This document shows positions 18,959 through 28,561 of a DNA stretch of 64,000 nucleotides, in pieces. How positions within the stretch are numbered: the stretch's first letter is position 1; each line of letters begins with the position of its first letter. The notes under the pieces are model-generated. The model did not search any database, was not told the DNA's origin, and saw nothing but the letters and a program-made list of their open reading frames with translations. This stretch comes from Burkholderiales bacterium Ga0077547 (lineage in GTDB: Bacteria > Pseudomonadota > Gammaproteobacteria > Burkholderiales > Burkholderiaceae_C): positions 37,392 to 101,391 of the forward strand of contig LNEY01000002.1 in assembly GCA_001464195.1 (NCBI GenBank), given 5' to 3'. A program made the position numbers and the translations under genes.

Positions 18959-19753
18959 GTGCCGCCAGTTCTGAACATCTCCGCCTACCGCTTCATCGTG
19001 CTCGACGATGTCGATGCGCTGCGCGCGCAGATTCATGCGCAGGCGGCAGCCCGGCATCTGAAAGGCACGGTGCTGCTGGCCGAGGAAGGCATCAACCTGT
19101 TCCTGGCTGGGCCGCCGGAGGCCGTGCGTGACTTCATTGCCTGGCTGCGCGGTGATGCGCGGTTTGCAGCGCTCGAAGTCAAGGAGAGCCCGTCGCCCTC
19201 GGTGCCGTTCGGCAAGTTGCTGGTGAAGGTGAAGCGCGAAATCATCCGGATGAACCACCCGGCGATCCGCCCGCAGGCCGAGCGCGCACCCGCGGTCAGT
19301 GCGCAAACGCTTGCGCGCTGGCTGGCTCAAGGCCACGACGACGAAGGGCGAGAAGTCGTCACGCTGGACACGCGTAATGCCTTCGAGGTCGATGCCGGGC
19401 GCTTTCGCGGGGCGATCGACTGGCGCATCGAAAAATTCAGCGACTTCCCGGCTGCTGTGCTCGAACATCGCGAGGAATTGCGCGGCAAGACGGTGGTGAG
19501 CTACTGCACCGGCGGCATCCGTTGCGAGAAGGCGGCGCTGTTCATGGCCGACGCCGGCGTCGATCGGGTGATGCAGCTCGACGGCGGCATCCTGAAGTAC
19601 TTCGAGGAGACCGGCGGCGCGCATTTCGAGGGCCATTGCTTCGTGTTCGACGCGCGACGCGAGGTCGCCAGCGACTTGCAACCGGTCACCGTTGAAGTTC
19701 CTCCCGATCACGACCGCGTCGGCCAAGATGTCATTGATGAACCAGCCGCCTGA
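18959..19753 (+). CDS. trhO: tRNA uridine(34) hydroxylase / rhodanese-related sulfurtransferase
   Basis: LNISAYRFIVLDDVDALRAQIHAQAAARHLKGTVLLAEEGINLFLAG; VSYCTGGIRCEKAALFMADAG rhodanese loop. GTG start inferred at 18959. Confidence 0.9.
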   Translation: MPPVLNISAYRFIVLDDVDALRAQIHAQAAARHLKGTVLLAEEGINLFLAGPPEAVRDFIAWLRGDARFAALEVKESPSPSVPFGKLLVKVKREIIRMNHPAIRPQAERAPAVSAQTLARWLAQGHDDEGREVVTLDTRNAFEVDAGRFRGAIDWRIEKFSDFPAAVLEHREELRGKTVVSYCTGGIRCEKAALFMADAGVDRVMQLDGGILKYFEETGGAHFEGHCFVFDARREVASDLQPVTVEVPPDHDRVGQDVIDEPAA

Positions 19754-21086
19754 CCAATCCCGCGAGTGCCAACACCTGGGCACCGCAGCCGCCGACCAGC
19801 CGGGCGTGCTGGCGACACATTACCGATCGGTGCGCGACACCACCATGCGGCTGGCCGAGCCACTCAGCGACGAAGACTGCCAGGTGCAGTCCATGCCCGA
19901 CGCCAGCCCGACCAAGTGGCATCTGGCGCACCTGACGTGGTTCTTCGAGACCTTTGTTCTCGAACGCCACGAGCCCGATTTCAAGCCCTTCGACCCACAC
20001 TTCCGGGTGCTGTTCAACAGCTACTACCAGGGCGTCGGCGCACAGTTCCCGCGTGCGCAACGCGGACTGCTCAGCCGGCCGAGCCTGGCCACGGTCAAGC
20101 GCTACCGGGCGAACGTCGATGAGCGGATGCAAGCCCTGCTGGCGCGTGCACCCTCGAACGGCAGTGACAGCACGGCGCTGCACACACTGATCACGCTCGG
20201 CCTGCACCATGAGCAGCAGCACCAGGAACTGCTGCTGACCGACATCAAGCATGTGCTGTCGTTCGGTGCCGCGGGATCCCCGCACCCCGTCGACGCGGTA
20301 CAGGGTCTACCGCTGCGCTGGACCGCGTATGGCGGCGGGCTGTTCGATCTGGGGCACGACCCGAACCTCGATGGCGATTTCTGTTTCGACAACGAAACGC
20401 CTCGCCACCGCAGCTACACCGCGCCCTTCCAACTGGCCTCGCGCCCCATCAATCAGGGCGAGTGGCTGGCATTCATGCAAGATGGCGGCTACCAGCGGCC
20501 AGAACTTTGGCTGTCCATGGGCTGGGCGTGGGTGAACGACGGGCCCGGCGGCCAACCTCGCCGCGCCCCGCTGTACTGGCAACCACACGGTCCAGGAAAT
20601 GCTGGCGCCTGGTGCACGCACACCCTGCAAGGTACGCTCGAGATCGATCCGCACACGCCGATGTGTCACCTCAGCTACTTCGAGGCCGACGCCTATGCAC
20701 GTTGGGCTGGCGCACGCCTGCCCACAGAGACCGAGTGGGAGTTTGCGGCTCGCGCACTCAGCGCACGCGCTGTGGACCATGCCCACTTCGCCGACCGCGG
20801 CGTCTTCCACCCACTGCCACCGATCACAGAGGCCAGCGACGAACCGCTGCAGATGTTCGGCGACGTGTGGGAATGGACGCAGTCGAACTACAACGCCTAC
20901 CCCGGCTACCGGCCGCTGCCAGGCGCGGTCGGCGAATACAACGGCAAGTTCATGTGCAACCAGTTCGTGCTGCGCGGCGGCTCCTGCGCCACGCCAGCGG
21001 GCCATGTGCGCGCCAGCTACCGCAACTTCTTTCCGCCCGAGGCCCAGTGGCAGTTCAGCGGGCTGCGGCTGGCGCGCGACGCTTGA
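19737..21086 (+). CDS. egtB: Ergothioneine biosynthesis protein EgtB
   Basis: DinB-like region DASPTKWHLAHLTWFFETFVLERHEPDFKPFDPHFRVLFNSYYQGVGAQFPRAQRGLLSRPS; FGE-sulfatase domain FGDVWEWTQSNYNAYPGYRPLPGAVGEYNGKFMCNQFVLRGGSCATP. Confidence 0.93.
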   Translation: MNQPPDQSRECQHLGTAAADQPGVLATHYRSVRDTTMRLAEPLSDEDCQVQSMPDASPTKWHLAHLTWFFETFVLERHEPDFKPFDPHFRVLFNSYYQGVGAQFPRAQRGLLSRPSLATVKRYRANVDERMQALLARAPSNGSDSTALHTLITLGLHHEQQHQELLLTDIKHVLSFGAAGSPHPVDAVQGLPLRWTAYGGGLFDLGHDPNLDGDFCFDNETPRHRSYTAPFQLASRPINQGEWLAFMQDGGYQRPELWLSMGWAWVNDGPGGQPRRAPLYWQPHGPGNAGAWCTHTLQGTLEIDPHTPMCHLSYFEADAYARWAGARLPTETEWEFAARALSARAVDHAHFADRGVFHPLPPITEASDEPLQMFGDVWEWTQSNYNAYPGYRPLPGAVGEYNGKFMCNQFVLRGGSCATPAGHVRASYRNFFPPEAQWQFSGLRLARDA

Positions 21087-21095
21087 GGCAACGCA

Positions 21096-21800
21096 TCAGG
21101 CGTTCAGCACTGCCAGCACATCGGAGTGAAACTCCCGCTGGTAGAGGATGTAGATGACCCCCATCGTCGCCAGCACGAAAGCCAACGGCGACAGCAACCA
21201 GCTGACTGCAGCGAATGCGAAGTAGTAAGCACGCAGCCCGTCGTTGAAGGTCTCGGCCGCCATGCCGACCACCCGACCCGCCCTGTCGGCGAACTCGTCG
21301 CGCGAGATCGCCTGCTGCTCGAACTGCGTGGACTCGGGCGCCGACGCCACCAGCAGGGCGCCAAAGGTGTACTGCCGCATCGACCAGGTGAAGCGGAAGA
21401 ACGCATAGACGAAGATGGCCAGCAGCAGCACGATCTTCATGTCGAGCACCAGCACCGAGGTGCGCACCGCAAACGGGATCTCACGCACCAACTCGCCGGC
21501 GTTGTTCGATCCCAGTACGGCGAGCAGGCCGCCGATGATCAGGATGGTCGTCGAGGCGAAGAACGACGGGCTGGTCGACAGGTTCTGGATCACGACACCG
21601 TCGACCACGCGCACTTCCCGATAGGTCGTCTGAAGCATCCACTGCCGCCGGATGCGGTTGGTCGACGCCAGGATCGACGGCTGCCGGTGGACCAGGCTGC
21701 GGGCGAACCAGGCGTAACCCACCCAGCCCGCGAAGAAGACGACCAGCGCCACCCAGTCATGCCAAGGCAGCAGCCGCAATACCGTCAACGCAATGTCCAT
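21096..21800 (-). CDS. DUF599 domain-containing membrane protein
   Basis: Membrane protein with MLQTTYREVRVVDGVVIQNLSTSPSFFASTTILIIGGLLAVLGS, typical of DUF599. Confidence 0.8.
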   Translation of the reverse strand: MDIALTVLRLLPWHDWVALVVFFAGWVGYAWFARSLVHRQPSILASTNRIRRQWMLQTTYREVRVVDGVVIQNLSTSPSFFASTTILIIGGLLAVLGSNNAGELVREIPFAVRTSVLVLDMKIVLLLAIFVYAFFRFTWSMRQYTFGALLVASAPESTQFEQQAISRDEFADRAGRVVGMAAETFNDGLRAYYFAFAAVSWLLSPLAFVLATMGVIYILYQREFHSDVLAVLNA

Positions 21801-21814
21801 GTCGCAATGTAGCA

Positions 21815-21843
21815 AGCGGCGCGGGCACGAAGCCCGCGCCGCT
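21815..21843 (-). terminator. Strong GC-rich hairpin between flavodoxin and DUF599 genes
   Basis: AGCGGCGCGGGC-acgaa-GCCCGCGCCGCT, perfect 12-bp stem, just downstream of the flavodoxin stop; no T-tract, so terminator role is tentative. Confidence 0.5.
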
Positions 21844-21854
21844 GCGCAGCCTGC

Positions 21855-22415
21855 TTACTTGTTGAAGCGCGCCGTCACCGCCGCAACGCGTTCGCCGAAC
21901 AAGCGCGCGGTTTCGAGATCGCCCGGCAACATTTCGTCGACGCTGGCATCCGACGGCGTGGACGCCATCGCACCCGAGAACGACGCGACATAGTTGATGT
22001 CGTTGCGCGTGGCCGCCTTCGAGTTGCTCGGCATCAAGCCCGTGCCGACCCACACCATGCCGTGCTGCTGGCTCAGCGTGAAGAAGTAGTGCAGCGTGGA
22101 CAGCTTGTCGCCGTTCATCGACGCCGAGTTGGTGAAGCCGGCAGCGATCTTGTCCTTCCAGGCCTGGGTGAACCAGGGCTTGCTGGAGGCGTCGGCGAAC
22201 TTCTTGAACTGCCACGACACGCTGCCCATGTAGGTCGGCGAGCCGAACACGATGGCGTCAGCCGCATTCAAGGTGGCCCATTGCTCGGGCGTGAGGTTGC
22301 CCTCGGCATCGATGGACACCAGCTCGCCGCCGGCACCCGCCGCCACCGACTCGGCCATCTTCCGGGTGTGGCCGTAGCCGCTGTGAAAAACAATCGCGAT
22401 CTTGGACATGTTCAT
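21855..22415 (-). CDS. Flavodoxin family protein / NAD(P)H:quinone oxidoreductase-like
   Basis: KIAIVFHSGYGHTRKMAESVA FMN loop; ADAIVFGSPTYMGSVSWQFKKF; WbrA/flavodoxin-like fold motifs. Confidence 0.87.
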   Translation of the reverse strand: MNMSKIAIVFHSGYGHTRKMAESVAAGAGGELVSIDAEGNLTPEQWATLNAADAIVFGSPTYMGSVSWQFKKFADASSKPWFTQAWKDKIAAGFTNSASMNGDKLSTLHYFFTLSQQHGMVWVGTGLMPSNSKAATRNDINYVASFSGAMASTPSDASVDEMLPGDLETARLFGERVAAVTARFNK

Positions 22416-22463
22416 CTCCTCAAAAATGAGTCAAAAAAGGGGGGCAAAGCGCCTGCCGGATCA

Positions 22464-23165
22464 TCAGGCGGCAAGGTCGAACACCAGCACCTCGGCGTCG
22501 TGGCCGTCGCTCAGCACCAGCTGGCTTTCGCCACTGAGCTTCGCCGCATCGCCACCGGCCAGCACCTGACCGTTGACGCTCAGCTGGCCGCGCACCAGGT
22601 GCACATAGGCCTTGCGTTGCGGGTCGAGCGCCAGCTCGGCGCGTTCACCAGCATCGAACAGTCCGGCACGGATCGAGGCGTCGGCATGCACCGTCACCGA
22701 CCCATCGCGGCCATCGGGGCTGGCGACCAGGCGCAGGCGGCCGCGCTTGTCCGCCGCATCGAACTGCTTCTGCTCGTAGCTGGGCTCGATGCCCTGGATG
22801 CGAGGCAGGATCCAGATCTGCAGCAGGTGCGTGGTGGCATCGGGCGCATGGTTGAACTCGCTGTGCTGCACGCCACGGCCAGCGCTCATGCGCTGCACGT
22901 CGCCGGGCAAGATGACCGCGCCGGTGCCCAGGCTGTCCTTGTGGGCCAGCGCGCCACTGAGCACGTAGGTCACGATCTCCATGTCGCGGTGACCGTGCGT
23001 GCCGAAGCCGGTACCCGGCGCGACGTAGTCATCGTTGATGACACGCAGATTGCCGAACCCCATGTGCGCAGGATCGCGGTAGTCGGCGAACGAGAAACTG
23101 TGGTGACTCTGGAGCCAACCGTGATCGGCATGTCCGCGGTCTTGGGCTTTGCGCAGTGTGAGCAT
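22464..23165 (-). CDS. Pirin family protein
   Basis: HHSFSFADYRDPAHMGFGNLRVINDDYVAPGTGFGTHGHRDMEIVTYVLSGALAHKDSLG. Confidence 0.95.
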   Translation of the reverse strand: MLTLRKAQDRGHADHGWLQSHHSFSFADYRDPAHMGFGNLRVINDDYVAPGTGFGTHGHRDMEIVTYVLSGALAHKDSLGTGAVILPGDVQRMSAGRGVQHSEFNHAPDATTHLLQIWILPRIQGIEPSYEQKQFDAADKRGRLRLVASPDGRDGSVTVHADASIRAGLFDAGERAELALDPQRKAYVHLVRGQLSVNGQVLAGGDAAKLSGESQLVLSDGHDAEVLVFDLAA

Positions 23166-23278
23166 GGGAACCTCCTGTGTGAGGCTTCAATGTAGGACCG
23201 TGGGCCCCGAGCGACGTGCAGGCGGACTTGACGCGAACGTTCAAATAACATGAAGCCTTATCCATTTCCCGGCCTGCC

Positions 23279-24364
23279 ATGCCTCGCAATCTCCTGACCC
23301 CCGACGCGCTGACGATGATGGATGTCATCGCCCGCACCGGCAGCTTTGCCGCCGCCGCCCGTGAGATGGGCAAGGTGCCTTCTGCGCTGACCTACAGCGT
23401 GCGGCAGCTCGAAGACGCGCTCGACGTCTTGCTGTTCGACCGGCGTTCCGGCCAGGCCAAGCTGACTGCGGCGGGCATCGAGTTGTTGCACGAAGGACGG
23501 CGTCTGCTCGAACAGCTGGATGCGGTGGCCAACCGGGTCAAGCGCGTGGCCACGGGCTGGGAAACGCAGCTGACGATCGCCGTGGACGATGCGCTGTCGC
23601 GGCTGACGGTGTTCGAGCTGTGCGAGGACTTCTATGCGCTGCGCCCCCCCGCGCCGTTGGGTGCAGTGTCCGCGCCTGCGGGCGCTGGCACACGGCTGCG
23701 GCTGCGCACCGAAGTGCTCGCCGGCACCTGGGAGGCGCTGGTCGGCGGCCAGGCCGATCTGGCGATCGGCGTCACCCTCGACCACGCCCCGCCGGCGGGC
23801 GTGAAGGTCGAGCCGCTGGGCACGATGGAGTTCGTGTTCGTGGTCGCGCCGCACCATCCGCTGGCCGCGTTCGAAGAGGCGATCACCGACGCGGTGCTGG
23901 TGCGCCATCGCGCGGTGGCCGTGGCCGACTCGGCGCACCGCCTCGCGCCGGTCACGGTGAACCTGTTGCCCGGCCAGGACGTCTTCACCGTGCCGACGAT
24001 GCAGGCCAAGCTCGAAGCCCAGCTGCGCTGCCTGGGTTGCGGCTTTCTGCCCGAGCCGATTGCCCGTGAACACATCGCCGCAGGCCGGCTGGTGGTGAAG
24101 ACCGTCGAGCGCAGCCGCGCACCAGCGACCTTCAGCTACGCTTGGCGGGTGCCTTCATCCCGACAGCCGATCGGGGATCCGCGTGCGATGGACGCCGGCA
24201 TGATTGGCGGCTCCGCGGTGGCCGGCAGCAGCGGCAAGAAGGGCAGCAGCCGCAGCGCACCGGTCGGGCTGGCACTGCGCTGGTGGCTGGATCGGCTGGC
24301 GCATCCGGAAACACGCTTGGCACTGCTGGAGCGGCACGCCGGCCCGCGGATGCAGGGGTTCTGA
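23279..24364 (+). CDS. LysR family transcriptional regulator
   Basis: LTPDALTMMDVIARTGSFAAAAREMGKVPSALTYSVRQLEDALDVLLFDR HTH; divergent from pirin gene. Confidence 0.9.
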   Translation: MPRNLLTPDALTMMDVIARTGSFAAAAREMGKVPSALTYSVRQLEDALDVLLFDRRSGQAKLTAAGIELLHEGRRLLEQLDAVANRVKRVATGWETQLTIAVDDALSRLTVFELCEDFYALRPPAPLGAVSAPAGAGTRLRLRTEVLAGTWEALVGGQADLAIGVTLDHAPPAGVKVEPLGTMEFVFVVAPHHPLAAFEEAITDAVLVRHRAVAVADSAHRLAPVTVNLLPGQDVFTVPTMQAKLEAQLRCLGCGFLPEPIAREHIAAGRLVVKTVERSRAPATFSYAWRVPSSRQPIGDPRAMDAGMIGGSAVAGSSGKKGSSRSAPVGLALRWWLDRLAHPETRLALLERHAGPRMQGF

Positions 24365-24384
24365 GCGCACGCTGAGAGCCTGCG

Positions 24385-25371
24385 ATGCCCCGCCCGGTCG
24401 GCCGCTTTGCGCCCTCGCCCACCGGCCCGCTGCACGCGGGCTCGCTGGTGGCCGCTCTGGCCAGCTGGCTCGACGCACACGCGATGAACGGCCGCTGGCT
24501 GGTGCGCATCGAAGACGTGGACACGCCACGCTGCGTGGCGGGCGCGGACACCGTGATCCTTGCGCAGCTCGCGGCCTGCGGCCTGCACCCCGACGGGCCG
24601 GTGGTGTGGCAATCGCAGCGCAGTGCGGCGTACCGCGCGGCCCTACAGCAGTTGCAACAGCGTGGGTTGGCTTTTGCGTGTGCCTGCTCGCGGCGCGACA
24701 TCGAAACGGCGTGGCAGGCCCTCGGGCAGGTGCGCAGTCGACATGGTGAACTGGTCTACCCCGGCACCTGCCGCCACGGCTTGAAAGGCAAGTCAGCGCG
24801 AGCGCAGCGCCTGCGCTGCGTGCAGGCCGATGGCAGCGATGTGGTCATAGCCTGGGCCGACCGCAGGCTGGGCCCGCAGACCCAGAACGTCACCCAGGCC
24901 ATCGGCGACGTCGTGCTGCAGCGTGCCGATGGCCTGTGGGCCTACCAGCTCGCGGTGGTCGTCGACGATGCCGCGCAGGGCATCACGCACGTGGTGCGCG
25001 GCGAGGACATCGCCGACAACACCGCGCGCCAGATCCACCTGCAGTATCAGCTCGACCTGCCCACGCCGCAGTACCTGCACACGCCGTTGGTACTGGCGGC
25101 CGACGGCCAGAAGCTGTCGAAGCAAAACGGCGCCAGCGCCTTCGATGCCAGCGACCCGCTGACCGCGCTGCGCGCAGCGGGCAAAGTGCTCGGCATCGAG
25201 GCGCATGGCGTCACGGTGGCCGACTGGCTGGCCAGTGCGGTGCAGTTCTGGGGGGCGGCATTCGTGCCGGCATTCGTGGCTTCGGTACCCGCCCTCTCGG
25301 GCGCGGCCACTCAGTCGGCTGGCGACACAACCCCTGGCGACATCAGCGGGCTGGCCAAACCCTTGGCGTGA
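24385..25371 (+). CDS. gluQRS: Glutamyl-Q tRNA(Asp) synthetase
   Basis: [26 protein letters not shown] and KLSKQNGA class-I motifs; short GluRS-like length. Confidence 0.93.
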   Translation: MPRPVGRFAPSPTGPLHAGSLVAALASWLDAHAMNGRWLVRIEDVDTPRCVAGADTVILAQLAACGLHPDGPVVWQSQRSAAYRAALQQLQQRGLAFACACSRRDIETAWQALGQVRSRHGELVYPGTCRHGLKGKSARAQRLRCVQADGSDVVIAWADRRLGPQTQNVTQAIGDVVLQRADGLWAYQLAVVVDDAAQGITHVVRGEDIADNTARQIHLQYQLDLPTPQYLHTPLVLAADGQKLSKQNGASAFDASDPLTALRAAGKVLGIEAHGVTVADWLASAVQFWGAAFVPAFVASVPALSGAATQSAGDTTPGDISGLAKPLA

Positions 25372-25754
25372 AGAGGCAAAGCCTGAAGCTGGCCCAGCCA
25401 AGGCATGGCGGATACACCCCACATTTGTTTTTGGGGCACCAGCTCGGCCCGCTCGTTCACGCAGCCCAGCCTCAGGTTCAACACCTTCGGCGCGTCTGCT
25501 TCGGTGGCATAGAGCTGAGTGCCGCAGTCAGCGCAGAACGCCTGCGCTCGGCGGTTGCCACTCTCCGCGACCTTGACGTAATGCTTCGCGGTACCGGACA
25601 CCACCACGTCCTCCACTGGCGTCGGCAGCACCGCTCTGAAGGGTGCGCCCGAGATCTGCTGGCAATCCGCGCAATGGCAGAGCAGCACCTTACTGGGGTC
25701 CACGGTCGCCTTGAATGTGATGGCGCCGCAGTGACACTGACCGGTGATTTGCAT
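25311..25754 (-). CDS. GFA (CENP-V/GFA-type zinc) family protein
   Basis: [38 protein letters not shown]. Confidence 0.9.
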   Translation of the reverse strand: MQITGQCHCGAITFKATVDPSKVLLCHCADCQQISGAPFRAVLPTPVEDVVVSGTAKHYVKVAESGNRRAQAFCADCGTQLYATEADAPKVLNLRLGCVNERAELVPQKQMWGVSAMPWLGQLQALPLHAKGLASPLMSPGVVSPAD

Positions 25755-25781
25755 GAGAGGTCCTGATGGAGGGTTTTGTGC

Positions 25782-25803
25782 GGCCTAAGGTTTGAATTAG
25801 GCC
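25782..25803. repeat. Perfect palindrome GGCCTAA-ggtttgaa-TTAGGCC
   Basis: 7-bp perfect inverted repeat, 8-nt spacer, just beyond the 3' end of the AT-rich ORF 25830-26174. Confidence 0.75.
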
Positions 25804-25829
25804 TCACTGACTTTGATATAAAAACAGGA

Positions 25830-26174
25830 CTATTTCTTACGCCCTATTAATAAGTCGTCATAGCTTAGTGCTCGAACCCCAATCATCGGGGCAAACACTC
25901 GGGTTTGTTCGACTATTGCCTTTGCCAGACGCAAAGTTGGGTTTGGTACCTGCCTGTTCGTCATCTGATACAAATATATATTGGTTACCGGCTTTCCATA
26001 TATCGGCTCAAGAGACATGCGAAATTTTTCGTGTAGAGCTGTGTCATGGTCCTTATCGTGAGCCTTTATCGCGCGGATAAAGTCCAAAAGAGGAGGCGTG
26101 CCGAAACTACCTTCGGGAGCCTCTTCCAAAGTCCTGATGGATCTCGGCTTCTTTGACTTTGTTGCTTCAGGCAT
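25830..26174 (-). CDS. Hypothetical protein, 114 aa, in a locally AT-rich segment
   Basis: MPEATKSKKPRSIRTLEEAPEGSFGTPPLLDFIRAIKAHDKDHD...LLIGRKK; no family recognised. AT-rich relative to neighbours. Confidence 0.6.
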   Translation of the reverse strand: MPEATKSKKPRSIRTLEEAPEGSFGTPPLLDFIRAIKAHDKDHDTALHEKFRMSLEPIYGKPVTNIYLYQMTNRQVPNPTLRLAKAIVEQTRVFAPMIGVRALSYDDLLIGRKK

Positions 26175-26233
26175 GGGACATTATGAACAGTGAGTTTTCA
26201 GATCGATAGCAGAGCAAGAGCGTTTGTTGTGCC

Positions 26234-26294
26234 GCCTGACTACTGGCTTTCCCAGTATGCAGTGCTGCTTAACTCTGCGGGTTGCAGCTTAGCC
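26234..26294 (-). repeat. 61-bp attC-like element, copy A
   Basis: Minus strand ggctaagctgcaacccgcagagttaagcagcactgcatactgggaaagccagtagtcaggc; 46/61 ungapped matches to copy B at 62049-62109. Confidence 0.75.
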
Positions 26295-26422
26295 GGCGCA
26301 ACAGTGGGAATGGGTCTACTGGATGCGCTAAAAAAAGCGGTAGCCACTGTCAAGCTGATCTTGGCACGCTGCCGCATCTGCCGGCATCGTGAGCTCGATT
26401 CGGCGCTTCGGCGCCCCGGCAG

Positions 26423-27790
26423 TCAGCCGCGAGCGCCCGCCCCCACCGGCAGGCTCAACACAAAGCAGCTGCCGCCGCCTTCGCGCGGCTCGCAGCGCAC
26501 GCGGCCGCGGTGGCGTTCAGCGATCTGCTTGACGAGGCTCAGGCCGAGGCCGACGCCTCCTGCGGTTTCGGCATGGCCGGGCAGGCGGTAGAACGGCTCG
26601 AAGATCCGCTCGCGCAAGGCATCCGGCACGCCACCTCCGCGGTCACACACCCGCACCTCGACCGCTTGCGCGGGGGTCTTCAGCATGATCTCAATGGGGC
26701 TTCCGCCGCCATAACGCTGCGCGTTTTCGATCAGGTTGCGCACCGCGCGGCGCAGCAGCCGCTCGTCGCCTTGCACGCTGGTGGCGCTGCCATCGACGGT
26801 CGCGCCGACGCGTGCGGCTTCCTCGGCAACGAGCCCAAGCACATCGACCGTCTCGTGGCGGTCGATGTCGCGCGCCGCGTCGAGGCGGCTGGCCAGCAGC
26901 ACCTCTTCGACCAGCGCATCGAGTTCGGCGACGTTCTGGTCGATCTCGCGCTTGAGCCGCTCACGCTGCGCAGGGTCGGCGTCTTCGAGCATCGACACCG
27001 CCATGCGCATGCGGGCGAGCGGTGAACGCAACTCGTGGCTGGCGTTGGCGAGCAGCGACTGGTGCGAACGCACCAGCGTCTCGATGCGCGACGCGGCCTG
27101 ATTGAAGCTGGCCGCCACCGCCGCCACCTCGTCGCTGCCACTCACCGCGACCCGGTGACTCAACTCGCCCGCGCCGAACTGCTCGACGCCTTGCCTCAGG
27201 CTTTGCAGGCGACGGGTGAGGCGGCTGACCACCGGCCAGGCCGCAGCCGACACCGCAGCGAACAGCAAGCCAAGCAGCAGCACCAAGCCCGCGCCACCTT
27301 GCCACGTGGGCGACAGAAAAGGCAGTGGCGGCGCACCCGGTGACCCCCGACCATCGCTGGGCCCCTTGCCGCGCCACGGCCGCATCACCCACAGGGTGCG
27401 CCCGTCTGCCAGCGGCACCGCATAGGCACGGTCGCGCGGGTCCGGGGGGGCGGTGGCGTCGTGCGGCTTCGCAGTGGCTGACTTTTGGCGTTCGGCGAAC
27501 AAGGCAGAGGTGGCAATGCGCGCGCCATGCTGGTCGTCGAGGGCCAGCGGCAGACGCAGGCGCTGTGACCAGTCGAGCAGCGCGGTGGCTTGCTCCTCGG
27601 TTGGGGCCTCGTCGCCAGGGATTGAGCGCTCGATCAAGTCGCCCCAGGCCGCCATGCGCTCGGCCAGCACCGAATCGGCACGAATGCGCTCGCCTTCGAT
27701 CTCCCGCTGAAACAGCCAGCCCGATGCGGTAGCGAACAACAACAGCACGAGCACGACCGTGAGGTAGATGCGCAGCGTGAGGGTTTTCAT
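26423..27790 (-). CDS. HAMP domain sensor histidine kinase
   Basis: SLLANASHELRSPLARMRMAVSML H-box; NLIENAQRYGGG N-box; GGVGLGLSLVKQIAERHRG G-box. Confidence 0.93.
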   Translation of the reverse strand: MKTLTLRIYLTVVLVLLLFATASGWLFQREIEGERIRADSVLAERMAAWGDLIERSIPGDEAPTEEQATALLDWSQRLRLPLALDDQHGARIATSALFAERQKSATAKPHDATAPPDPRDRAYAVPLADGRTLWVMRPWRGKGPSDGRGSPGAPPLPFLSPTWQGGAGLVLLLGLLFAAVSAAAWPVVSRLTRRLQSLRQGVEQFGAGELSHRVAVSGSDEVAAVAASFNQAASRIETLVRSHQSLLANASHELRSPLARMRMAVSMLEDADPAQRERLKREIDQNVAELDALVEEVLLASRLDAARDIDRHETVDVLGLVAEEAARVGATVDGSATSVQGDERLLRRAVRNLIENAQRYGGGSPIEIMLKTPAQAVEVRVCDRGGGVPDALRERIFEPFYRLPGHAETAGGVGLGLSLVKQIAERHRGRVRCEPREGGGSCFVLSLPVGAGARG

Positions 27791-27817
27791 GCGGCCTCGG
27801 GCGCGTTCAGTGTGACC

Positions 27818-28546
27818 TCAATCTGCATCTTGTTTCTTGGCGAACACATAGCCTGCCCCACGCACCGTCAACACCCGGCGCGGCTCTTTCGGGTCGTCTT
27901 CGATCAGCGCACGAATGCGCGAGATGTGCACATCAATCGATCGGTCGAAGGCCTCCATCGGGTGACCCTTCAGCGCGTCCATGATCTGGTCGCGCGACAA
28001 CACGCGGCCCGGGCTTTGCGCCAGCACCACCAGCAGCTCGAACTGATGGCTGGTGAGGTCGCAGGGCTTGCCATCCACCCTCGCCACGCGGGCGCCAAGA
28101 TCCACCTCCAGCCGACCAAAGCGCAGCACCTCGTCGGCACCTGGGGGCACTGGCGCGGCGCGACGCAACAAGGCCTTGATGCGGGCCAGCAGCTCGCGCG
28201 GCTCAAAAGGTTTGGGTAGGTAGTCGTCCGCGCCGAGTTCGAGGCCGACGATGCGGTCCATCGGCTCGCCGCGCGCGGTGAGCATCAGCAGCGGCAACGC
28301 GCGGGTGCGCACATCGGCACGCAGCTCACGGCAAAGGTCAAGGCCGTCGCCATCGGGCAGCATCAGGTCGAGCACCACGGCATCGAAGGCCGTTGACGAC
28401 GCAAGCGCAGGCCCTGCCAGCAACTGCTGGCGGCCGGCCGCCAGCGTGCCGGCGACCTCGACCTCGAAGCCCGCCGCACGCAGGTAATCGCCCACCATCG
28501 CCGACAGGCGGGTGTCGTCATCGATCATCAACAGGCGTACGGGCAT
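27818..28546 (-). CDS. OmpR-family response regulator
   Basis: MPVRLLMIDDDTRLSAMVGDYLRAAGFEVEVA; VLDLMLPDGDG; LGADDYLPKPFEPRELLARI; winged-helix C-terminus. Confidence 0.95.
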   Translation of the reverse strand: MPVRLLMIDDDTRLSAMVGDYLRAAGFEVEVAGTLAAGRQQLLAGPALASSTAFDAVVLDLMLPDGDGLDLCRELRADVRTRALPLLMLTARGEPMDRIVGLELGADDYLPKPFEPRELLARIKALLRRAAPVPPGADEVLRFGRLEVDLGARVARVDGKPCDLTSHQFELLVVLAQSPGRVLSRDQIMDALKGHPMEAFDRSIDVHISRIRALIEDDPKEPRRVLTVRGAGYVFAKKQDAD

Positions 28547-28561
28547 CGCAGTGCAACGGCG

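Noticed and set aside
26190-26591. 133-aa + strand ORF across the AT-rich block
   Set aside because: Overlaps the 61-bp element and the histidine kinase 3' end; composition changes abruptly and no homology-like motif.
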